In this document: piece by piece, positions 49,201 through 61,200 of the stretch
How positions within the stretch are numbered: the stretch's first letter is position 1
Layout: every line of letters begins with the position of its first letter
NCBI GenBank assembly: GCA_045576855.1
Contig: JAZNHG010000015.1
Location: forward strand, 6,852 to 70,851
Direction of reading: 5' to 3'
From: Colimorpha sp045576855
Lineage (GTDB): Bacteria; Bacteroidota; Bacteroidia; Bacteroidales; P3
DNA: 64,000 nucleotides
Notes under the pieces: model-generated
The model's database searches: none
Told to the model about the DNA's origin: nothing
What the model saw: only the letters and a program-made list of their open reading frames with translations
Made by a program: the position numbers and the translations under genes

Positions 49201-52200
49201 GAGCGACCTCGTCCTCTATGTGCAGGATTCCACCTCGTCGCAGAGCAGCTACTACCGCTATTTCAGCGTCAGCGAGACCGGTATAGGAAGCGTGTGCAAT
49301 TACTACGGCTACGGTCCCACCAACTTCTACGGACGCTACTATACCACCACCCGGCCCGACGTCTACATCAACGGCGGCTGCGACCTCAGCAGTTGTCCGC
49401 GGCCGCATATGAGCGTGGCCTCCGTTGGCGGCGACACGATTAGCCTCGCGCTGAGCCGTCTGCATGGTACTCCACAGCTTGCCATCAGCGACGACGACGG
49501 CACCACCTACACCACCCTCGTTGGTGTCGACAGCAGCACCACCCTCTATCACGTCACCGGTCTGCGCAACGGAGCCACCTATCGCCTGCGTCTGCGTAAT
49601 ATTTGTGGTCAGGGCGATACCTCGCAGTGGGTGCACCTCGTCGTCACTAGCGCCCCCATACGCTACCGTCACGTCTACGTCAAGGCCGATGCTGACGGTG
49701 CCGCCGATGGCCGCACGTGGGACGACGCCTTCGCCGATCTCTTGCCCGCCCTCGAAGCAGCCCAAGTCACCTACCAGACCTATGGCTACTACCCCGATAT
49801 CCGCGTGGCCCGCGGCACCTACTACGGCGACACCACCGCCGAAAACGCCTACTATATACAATATCCCGTGGACATCTATGGTGGCTTCGCTGGCAACGAG
49901 CCTGACACCTTCGACCTTGGCCAGCGAGACTTTGAGCAGAACACTACCACTCTTGACGCGCGTCATCAGCGCCGCGTCGTCAAACTGTCCCACTTCGATA
50001 ACGGTTGGAGCGAAACGGTACCTATCTTTGACGGATTCACCCTGCGTGGCGGTAGCAGCAACGTGGGTGCTGGTGTACACGTGAACTATCAGGTACAGAT
50101 CGGCAATTGCCGCATTGTGGATTGCTATGGTGGCAACAACTACTACAGCAGCGGTGCCGGAATGTACTTTACTTCTAGAGGTTCCACCGTCAGTAACACG
50201 GTTATCGACAGTTGTACTGCCCGTACCGGTGCTGCCATCTACTCCAATGGCAACCGCTTCGTTGATTGCGACATCGTCCATTGCGGATACCCTTCGCAGT
50301 GGAACAATGATAACGCAACCTATAACGGCATTGTCTATGCCTACGAAGACACCCTCGTGGGTTGCCGCATTATGCACGACACTGCTAGCTCCTCCATACT
50401 TACCAACGGACCGGCGGTGCTTGAGAATTGCCTCGTCTACGACAACCATACCGACTATTCCGTCATCGTTAGCGGTGGGTCGTACACCCTGGTGAACTGC
50501 GATGTGGTGATGAACACCGTCCGACAGAATGTCAGCCCGGTGGCTGTCAACGGCGGTTCGCTGACCAACTGCATCGTGTGGGGCAACCGTTCCTACGGCG
50601 GCAGCAACGTGCAGCTCGCCGGCTCCGCCGTCACCTACAGCGCTGTCCAGGGAGGCTATGAGGGCGAGGGCAACATCACACTCTCGTCCGCCAATGCCGG
50701 TGCCGATGGTGCTTACAGCTATCCTGCCTTTGTGTCACCCGAGGCTGGCGACTTCCGTCTGATGGGCGAGTCGGCTTGCGTGGATGCCGGTCTGGACAGC
50801 GCGTCCCGCAGCGCCGCCGACCTCTCTGGCGCCGACCGCATCTATGGTCAGCAGGTGGATATGGGATGTTACGAGTATCACGGCGAGACCTTCTGTGTTC
50901 CCCCCTACTCGGTGACCGTCCGGGCCGCCGCCACGGCTGCCTTTGTCGATTGGGCTGTATCGCAGGATGCCGCTTCGGTGCAACTCGAATACCGTGCCGC
51001 CACCGACAACGAGTGGACTGTATTGGATAATATTACGACGAGCAGCATCATGCTGCAAAACCTGCAACCCCAGACCGCCTATCAGCTCCGCATGCGGAGT
51101 CGCTGTGTCGACGGCTCGGTCAGCGGCTATTCGGCCACTTGCCAATTCATGACCGAATGCGCCGGTGGTAGAAGTGTGGTGGCTGTAGGCGACACTTCCG
51201 CACATGCCAGCACAAGTAGTAGCACACCCAATTATACACGCTACTCCTACTATTCCTTCTCTCAGCAACTCTTCATGCAGGATGAAATGGGTGCCGGTGG
51301 CATCATCGACACCCTGCGATTCCAGCTTGCCTCGGGATTCGACGCCACCCGCCATCTCAAAATCTATATGGGTATCACCGACCGCATCAGCTACAGCTCC
51401 GGCAACGATGTGATACTGCTCGATGGCCAGCAGTTGGTCTACGACACGCTGGTGAACTTCGTCGGGGCCGACGGTTGGTTGACGATACCGCTGCAGCGTG
51501 GCTTCGATTACGACGGCGTCGGCAACCTGGTGCTCTCTGTGGTCGACAGCTCCCCGTCGTATTACTATTATAATGCGCCGTCCTACTATGTGGAATCCTC
51601 CAATTATACCCGTACGCTCTATACCAATGGCTACAATCCCTTTACCATCGACAATAATACTTACTTCAGCACCAGCGGCAGCCGCAATGTGATGCTCTTC
51701 AGCATGGTTTGTGGCAACGAGGGTTGTGCCCGTCCCCTGCTTTCGGCTTCAGACGTGACCGACTCCTCCGTCATGGTTACTTGCCAAGCGGTCGAGGGCG
51801 TGGAACTGCAGTACAAGGCCGATGACGGTTTCGACTATCTCCCCTTGCCCCTGCAGGAGCAGCAGACGCTGGCTGGTTTGCACCAGAATACCCGCTACAC
51901 GGTGCGTGCCCGTGCCGTGTGTGGCGAGGGCGACACCTCGCTGTGGCGCACCGTGAGTTTCACCACTGCACCCCGTCGGCAGAATCGCTACTACGTGACC
52001 GCTCAAGGCGTCGGCAACGGCACCTCGTGGGCCGATGCTGCTGGTAGTCTCGCCTGGGCGCTGGATGCCGCCGAGGCTTCGCGCGCCCTCTATCGCCAGC
52101 CGGTGGAGGTATGGGTCGCACAAGGAGTCTATAGCGGCGGTTTCGTGGTCCGCGAGGGTGTCAATGTCTATGGCGGATTCGCCGGCAACGAGTCGGATAC

Positions 52201-55200
52201 CTTCGACCTCGGCCAGCGCGACTTCGTGCAGAATGCCACCGTCCTTGACGGCGGTAGCGCTCAGCGTGTGCTCACCCAGCCGGATTACGACTTCGGCATC
52301 CCCACCCTCTGGGATGGCTTCACTCTGCGTCAGGGCAACGTCCTCAATAGCAGAAACACCTACGGCGGCGGCGTCTACATGCGCCGTGGCTTGCGCATCA
52401 ACCACTTCAACATCGAGGACTGCCAAGCTCAGTCCGGTGGTGGTATCTATACCGCTAGCGGTGCCGTGGTGGAGAATACCGTCGTGCGTCGCTGCACCTC
52501 TGACTACGAGGGCGGCGGCATCTATGCCCAGTATAGCCGCCTTGTCAACGTTGAGGCGTCCGACTGCCGTGTGCGCTATTCCAACTCCGGTTCCGGTATC
52601 TATGCAGAAGGCGATACTGTCTTCGGTGGTCGCTTTGTCCGTGATTCGGGCTATATGGCTGCCGTCGTCGCCCGCTACTCGTGGTTCGAAAGTTGCCTCG
52701 TGGCTGACAACATCGTCAACAGTGGCGCCGCCATGTCTATCTATCGCTCCACCGTCGTGGGCTGCGATGTGGTGCGAAACACCGTCACCGGCAATGGCAC
52801 CGTGGCTGGATTGAGCCAGCAGAGCTCCTACAATAACAACAACACCGTTGTGGGCACCATTGTGTGGGGCAACCGTCTGCTGGGCGACCCGACAGCTCCG
52901 CAGTCCGACGTCGACTCCATGCGCTACAGCGCCGTTCAGGGCGGCTATGTGGGCACTGGTAATCTGGATCTGACATCGGACAATGATGGCGGCGACCCGT
53001 CGTTGCTGTACCCGCTCTTTGCCTCGCCCGACGACGGCGACTATCGTTTGCTGCCGGAATCACCCTGTGTCGATGCTGGTAGCGATGCTATTGCGACCTT
53101 GTGGGATAAAGATGTCGCTGGCAATGCGCGACGCTATGGCGACCATATTGATATAGGATGCTTCGAGAACGACGGTACCCAGATATGCGTCTATCCTTCC
53201 AATTTGTCGGCCCAGGTCAGTAGCGACGCTGCAGTTGTCAGCTGGACACGCCCGCGTGGCGCTATCGCTGTGCGTCTGCAGTATCGTGCCGACAGCAGCA
53301 ACGAGTGGATCCTCATCGACCAGCTGGAAGATAATAGTTATATGTTGGAGGGGCTCAGCCCTCAATCCCTCTACCACTATCGGATGCAGGCCCTCTGCGA
53401 CGACGCTTCATCAAGCGTCTGGTCTGCCACCAAGAGCTTCGTCACAGAATGTGTCGATGGCGCCTCTCAGGTCGTGGTGGGCGATAGTGCCGCCCACTCC
53501 GGTAGTCTCTCCTATCTGCCGCTGAACAATTATTACAACTACAGCTTCTCTCAGCAACTCTTCCTTGCAGATGAACTGGGCGACGGTGGCGTCATCGACA
53601 CTATCCGCTTCCAGCAACAGAGCGGACGCGACGACAACCGCAAGGTACGGGTCTGCATGGGCCACACTTCTCAGAATGCCTATGGGAGCAGTGCCGATGT
53701 GATTCTGGAATCTCAGATGACGGTGGTCTATGACGGAACTCTGAATCTGACCATGCAGGCCGACGGGTGGCTGACAGTGCCGCTGCAGTTGCCGTTTGAC
53801 TATAACGGTACCGACAACCTGGTGCTTACGGTCATCGACTCTACAGGCACCTACACCTCTAGCATCCAATTCTATTCTGCGCAGGCGCGGGGTAACAAAA
53901 CGCTGTATTCTTACACCGACGCTTCCAAGATACAGATATCCAAGGGTAGCTCATATTCCATGAGCGACTACCGCAACGTGGTCTCCTTCAACAAGTATTG
54001 TGGCAACACTGGTTGCCCGCGTCCATTGCTTCTGGTCGATGATGTCACCGATTCGTCGGCTCATCTCGTCTGCCAGACCGCTGCGGGACAGACCGTCGAA
54101 TTGCAGTATAAAGCCGTCGATGCCGACGAGTACATACCCTTGCCTGTGGTGCAAAGCCAGGTGTTAGGCCATTTGCGCCAAAACACGGTCTATGAGGTAC
54201 GGACGCGGGCCATGTGCAGCTCCGGCGATTCATCGAGTTGGCGCACGTCGGTCTTCACCACCCTGCCTAAGCGACAGGCTCGCTACTATGTGACCACCCA
54301 GGGGGCTGGTGACGGTTCGTCGTGGACTATGGCTTCCAGCGACCTGAATTGGGTTCTCGCTACAGCCGAGGCAAACTATAATATGTATCGTAATCCCGTA
54401 GAAGTGTGGGTCGCCAAAGGCACCTACACTGGAGGCTTCACCATCCGCGAGGGCGTGAACGTCTACGGTGGCTTCGTCGGCAACGAATCCGACGACTATA
54501 ATCTTAGTCAGCGCGACTTCGAGTCGCATGCCAGCGTCCTCGACGGCCAAAATGCCGCCACTGTGCTCAACCAGTATGCTGAATTCTCTCGCTCCACGGC
54601 TCTGTGGGACGGTTTCACCGTGCGGGGCGGTAAGAGCACGGGCTCCGGCGGTGGCATCATGATGCGTGGCGGCGCCATCATCAACAATTTCAAGGTCACC
54701 AACTGCGTTGCGCAAAATGGTGGCGGTATCTATGCCTATGGCGAGAGCGTCCAAGCAGTCATCACCAACACCGTTGTGGCTGGCGACAGCGCTACTTCCT
54801 ACGGCGGTGGTATCTATGCTGTCAACACTCAGATGGAGAACGTCCTTGTCCACAACAACGGCGCCCGTAGTGCCGGTGGTGGAATGTATATCGAGCACAA
54901 CTGCACCATGACCCAAATGACGGTGGTCAACAACTATGCCAATACCACCACCAAGAACGAAGCGGGTGCTCACCTGAATTCCACCTACAACAATAACATC
55001 CGCAATAGTATCTTCTGGGGCAACCGCAATGCGGACGGTCCGGACCAGGTGGATGTCGGCGGGGTGCGGGCGAGCGCGATCGAGGGGATGACGGGTACGT
55101 CGTCGAATGGCAATTATCCGCTTGGCAGCATGAATGAGGGTGCCTATGGTCCGTGGTTCGCGATGCCGACAGAGGGTGCTGGACAATCCTATAGCGGAGG

Positions 55201-58200
55201 CGACTGGCATCTGCAGCAGGGATCGTTATGTATCAACCGTGGCGAAAATGGCTACCGCACGTCGACAACCGACCTTGACGGAAACGACCGTGTGCAACAT
55301 GACCGTGTGGATATGGGCTGCTACGAGTCCTCTTACGATGGCATCGGGTTGCCGCAGTATGGCAATGTGGTATATGTGAAACCTCAAGCTGCCGGTACTG
55401 GTGACGGTACATCCTGGAGCAACGCCATGGACGACATCAACCTGGCGCAGCAGGTGGCTGCCAGCAGGGGAATAGCAAGCGTGTGGGTTGCAGAAGGTAT
55501 CTACTACGGCAGTCCGGATGTGAGGAATGGTGCTTTCTTGGTGGTTCCCGCGGTCAGCGTGTATGGCGGATTTGCGGGTGACGAACCCGAGGACTACGAC
55601 CTTGCCCAGCGCGACTTCGAAGGCCACCCCTCCATCCTGGATGGTGGTAACACCCGACGTGTGCTGTATCAGGAAAATAATATCAGCAATTCCAATCAGT
55701 ATGTAGAGTGGAACGGCTTCACCCTGCGCAATGGTAATGTGTTGAACAACAGTAGCTCGGCCTATGGTGGTGGCGCCTACCTCAGGTATGGCTCCCGGTT
55801 GGTAAACTGCAGCATCATCTCGAACAGAGCCCAAAATGGTGGCGGCGTCTACCTATCTGGTTCCTACACTACCCAGACTGTTGCAGGTCGGCAGTACCGT
55901 AGTTTCTCGACACGGCTGGTGAACTGCAAGATTAGCGACAACAATGCGACATACAATGGCGGTGGCGTTTATGTGAGTGCTACCAGTCTCGTAAGCAACT
56001 GCCTTGTGATTGGCAACACCGCCCAATCCTACGGCGGCGGTGTCTACAACAGCTCCGGCTACATCGTAGGTACTACCATCGTAGCCAACACCTCGCAGAA
56101 CTACTCCAGCGGCGGCTACTATTGCAACAACAGCAGTGGCCGATTGGACAATAGCATCGTGTGGGGCAACAAGAAAGGCTACTATGTTGGCAACATGGGA
56201 GGTAGCAGCAAATACGGTCTTAATGCCATCGAGGGAGGTATCGCTGACAGTCTCAGGATTATCAACCTCGAGTCCTCGAACGACGGCACCGATAGGAGCA
56301 AGTTCTATGTCCGCTTTGTCGATCCCCAGCACGGCGACTACTCGCTGCATATCACCTCGTCGGCACTCAATTATGGCGACAGCCTGCAGCTCTACTATTT
56401 GCCTGCCACCGACCTGGGGGGCAATCCGCGTGTGATGGGCGGTGCGTTGGATCTGGGCGCCTACGAATCCGATGCGGGCACCTCGTGCCCCGCTGTTGTC
56501 GGCCTTGCTGCAAGCAATGTGACCAGTTCTTCTGCTACGCTGAGTTGGATGCCTATGGGGGAGGAGACCAGATGGAGCCTCAAGCTCCTGCAGGAGGAAA
56601 GCGGTATGGATTCTGTTTTCGAAGCGATGGATACAGTGGTGGTGCTGGATGGCCTGCAGCTGAATCGCACCTATATGGTCTATGTGCGTGCGATGTGCGA
56701 CAGCGGCGGTGTGAGCCTCTATTCCATACCGATGACCTTCACCACGCAATGCGACGAGTCGCTCCTCGCTCCATTGGACGAGTTTACGTCTATGTTGCCT
56801 GAAAACAACTATGTGGCTTATAGCAACACGCTCGACTTCGCATGGACTTCGATGCCCATGGCTACGTCGTACGACTTCTACTTCTGGCGTTCCGACGAGA
56901 GCGTTCCGACGACGCCTACGCGTCGCGGACTCACCGTGGCCGGCCTCAGTGACTTCTCCATTCCGGACTATACCCTGAACCACGGGCAGACGTTTAACTG
57001 GAAGGTGGTGGCATGGAACGAGTGCATCAGCCGCACGAGCGATGTGATGACGTTGCAGGAGGCGAGTTTGCCCGACCTGCATGTCAGCGGCTTCACGCTG
57101 CCGGAGCGGATGGCCGCCGGCCAGACGGTCACGATAGAATGGACGGTGGTGAACGACGGCGCGGGAAGCACACCCCCGGGTGCCGCATGGAACGACTACA
57201 TTTGGCTGACTGGCCACAATGGTGTCGGTGGCGGTTTCCTGTATAATGTCGACGAACAGTTGCTGGCGACGGTGCCCAACTTGAGGACTCTTGGTCCCGG
57301 GGAGAGTTATACCAACAGCGTCGAGGTGCAGCTGCCGCAGGACTACGTCGGTGGTTACTACATCTTCGTCTTCGCCGACCAGTATTCGGCCAACAATATC
57401 GACTACAGTCCGACGGGCGACACTGTGATGGCTCTGCCGTACACGCCCAGCGCCACGGGTTCGCCATATCCCTACCTGCGCTCGCAGGGCACAAGCTATC
57501 CGGGCAATTTCATCCATAGTCAGATGCAGGAAACGGTCGAGACAGACAATTTCTTCTATATCCAGAAGACCATTTTGCCGCCGCCGACACCCAACTTGCA
57601 TGTGACGGTTGTGACTCATCCGCTGAATGCCTATTCCGGCGAGAGCATCGCCATCCAGTGGCAGGTGACGAACGAGGGCGATGCCGCGGCAATGACGGGA
57701 TGGACCGATGCTGTCTACATCACGTCCGATACGGTGCTCGACTACAGCACAGCCATCCTGATGGGGACCTACAGGCACGACGGTACGTTGGCTGTGGGTG
57801 GATCCTATACCGGCTCGGTCGACGGTGTGCTGCCGCTCCAGCTGGGCGGTGTCTACCACGTGTTTGTCGTCACGGACATCCAGGATGCCGTCTACGAAAA
57901 CATCTACGAGGCCGACAACGAGGTGGCTAGTGATCAGACGATGAATATCATCATGTCGCCGCCGGCCGACCTGCAGGTCGTCGCCGTTGCTCTCGACAGC
58001 ACGGCTCCGTCGCCGCTGTCGGCGGGTGCTACGTATGAGGTTGCCTATAGAGTGCAGAACGTGGGTGCCCGCGCTGTGGAGTCCACCCATTGGCGCGATG
58101 TGGCTTACCTGACGGAGCAGAGCACCTTCGACCGTGCGTCGGCACGCCGCGTCGGCAGCCGCTACAACTACAGCCGCAACCTCGGCATCAACGAGGAATA

Positions 58201-61200
58201 CACCGAGAAAATGAATATCACGCTGCCCGACAGCATCAACGGTATCCGCTACCTCTTCGTGGTGGCTGATGTCGACGATGAGGTCTTTGAATACACCTAC
58301 GAGGACAATAATGTGGGTGGTGCGGAGGAGCCTCTCCTGATTGCTTCGCCCGACTTGCAGGTGGTGTGGATGAATGCTCCCCAAACGGTGGTGGCCAATC
58401 AACCGGTCTCCTTGGTCTGGCGCGTAATCAATGCGGGGCAGGGCGATGTCTCCAACCGCAGGGTGCGCAACGGACTCGTCTTCTCTAATCAGACTTTGGT
58501 GTCGCACGACGTGACGCTGAACCTCGCCGCCGGTGAATATGTCGAGTACACCGATTCTTTGATGCTCCCCTGCAGTGCCTCCGACGAGCTTACGTTGTAC
58601 GCCAAGGCCGATATGAACAATGTCATGTACGAAACCGACGAGAACAACAGCGTTGGCCTTACGGTGTCTGTCCTGAGCCCCGACCTCACCGTCAGCAGCA
58701 TCTCCGTGCCCGACACGCTCTGGAGTGGCACGACGGCAACGGTCTCGTGGACGCTCTCCAACAGCGGACAGGCTGCGGTGAACGCCGTGGTGACAGATCG
58801 CTTCTATCTGGGCAATGCCGTCGGATACAATGCTGCCGACAGCATCGGACGTTTTGTCCGTCATGTATCGCTGCAGCCTGGAGAATCTGTTGTTGAATCG
58901 TTCGAGGTGTCTCTCCCCAACGGGGTGCAGGGACAATTCCATGTGCATCAGGTTGTCAATGCCGGCGCGAGCGTTTGCGAAGGCTTCAACACTGCCTCCA
59001 ACCATGCCGTCTCCGCACAGTGCGACGTGATGTTGTCGCCCTATCCCGACTTGACGGTGACCGACCTGGAGATTCCCACAGCGCTGAATATCGGTGAGGT
59101 GTTCACACTGGACTACAGCGTGTCCAACCAAGGCTCCGGCGACCTCGCTAGCCGGACGGTGACCACGCAATTCTATATCTCGCACTACAATGTCTTTAGC
59201 AAGAGCACGTCCACCTTGATGGGCGATGACAGTCGTCCGATGACTGTCGCTGTGGGTGGACAGGCCAGTTATAGTACATCGTTGCGTGTGCCTACGACCA
59301 TCACGGCTGGCAACTACTACATCTATGCTGTGGTGGACGCCACGGATGTCGTCTATGAGTACACCTATGAAAACAACAACACTACCCGCAGTTCGCAGCT
59401 CCAGGTCAACGTCTATCCGCTCGACATGGCTGTTACTGCCATCGGCGGTGTGGATGTGCTCGACTGGAATGGCTCCTATACTGCCAATGTGACGGTGTCG
59501 AACCTCTCACAAGTACCTTCGTTGGCCAATTATTGGTACACCAAAGTCTTCCTGTCGCAGGACGATGTGCTGCAGAGCACCGATCTGCAGTTGGGCAATG
59601 TGGTGCGCCGCGAGATGTTGGAGGGCGACAGCAGCTATACGGTCAATGTCGCTTTCAAGATGCCGTACGGTTACACTTCGCCGGCTTATCTGATAGCGCT
59701 TGCTGACCCCGACGGCAACAATCCCGACATCAACACCTCCAACAATATTCTTGTCCAGTCGGTGACGGTCAACAGCGTTCCTACTGCAGACCTGGCGGTG
59801 ACCGACGCCCAGGTGCTCGACGACGTTGTTTACAGCGGACAGCCCGCCCGCATCGCCTACACCGTCACCAACATCAGCGAACAGCCGATCACCGCTGCCA
59901 CTTGGACCGACAAGGTCTTCCTCTCCGCAAACAGTTCCTTCGAGGCTTCTGATGTCGAAGTGGGCACGTCCACCAAGCACAACATGTCGCTGGCGGCCGG
60001 TGCTTCCTATACCGACACGGCTACCTTCCGCGTGCCGCTGCCGCAGAACGGGACGGTGTACCTCATCGTCCGCACCAACAATGCGGGCAGTTTCTATGAG
60101 AGCAATACCGATAACAACACCTCCTCGGTAGAGTGCAGCGTCACCCTGCCGCAACCCGGCGACCTTGTCGTGGATAATATCCTTGTCGGTGGCGACGTTC
60201 AGTCGGGCGACACTTTGTCGGTATCCTGGAGTGTGAAGAATATCGGTTCCAACACTCTCTCAGGTAATGGCCTGCGTAGTCTGGTCTATCTTTCTACCAA
60301 TACCGAATTCGATGCCGACGACCGTCTGTTGGGCGGTGTGAGCAACGACGATGTAAATATCATCCCCGGTGGCGAAGTCGTGCAGCAACTTGCCTCCCGT
60401 ATCGCCGGATTGTCCGAGGGTGATTACTATGTGATTGTCAAGACCGACGTGGGCAACATGTTCAACGAGGTGGACGACAACAACAATACCGCCTGCTCTA
60501 CCTATCCCTTCACGCTCACCATTCGCCAGCTGCCTTTCAATACGCCGTTGGCCGATGTGCTTTATAACAATGTGGTGAACGACTATAAACTGGTCGTTGA
60601 TACCAACGTCGACCAGACCGTCCGCGTCTACCTCCGGTCGGACGATACGGCCAGTGGGGCGGTGAACATGCTCTATGCATCGCATAACAACATCAGCAAT
60701 GCGTCGAGCTACGACATCGCCTCCGACGGACAGTATGTCCACAATCCCGAACTCTACATCCCCGCCACCGAGGATGGCTACTATGGCATCAACCTGCAGG
60801 GCTCTACGCCTACGGCTGCAAACCAGAATGTCGTCATCCAGGCCGACATCCTGCCTTTCGAACTACGTGACGTCGCTCCCAATCAGGGTGGTAACACCGG
60901 CCGTGTGACGGTGATGCTCACCGGCTCGCGGTTCAGTGCCGATATGCAGGTGACACTCTCCAATGCCCAGGGGACGACCATCCAACCCGAGTCTCTCAAG
61001 TACGACAGCTACTACAAGGCTTTTGCCACCTTCGATTTGACAGGCGAGTCTGTAGGCATGTACGACGTTTCTGTCGTAAAGCCGGGTGCTGAGACCTCGA
61101 CGTTGCACGATGCCTTCCGCATTGTGGACGGCTCTCCCGAGAATCTCTACACCAACGTCATCTTCCCGCAGTCGCCGCGACCCAACCGCACCGTGGTGGC

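Noticed and set aside
46079..50449. Very long minus-strand open frame (1456 codons), and another at 55853-59185 (1110 codons), opposite the giant gene
   Set aside because: They are antisense shadows: the plus frame has a signal peptide, recognisable domains and a promoter, while these show low-complexity Val/Ala/His-rich translation without domains. Codon bias of the plus gene explains their openness.
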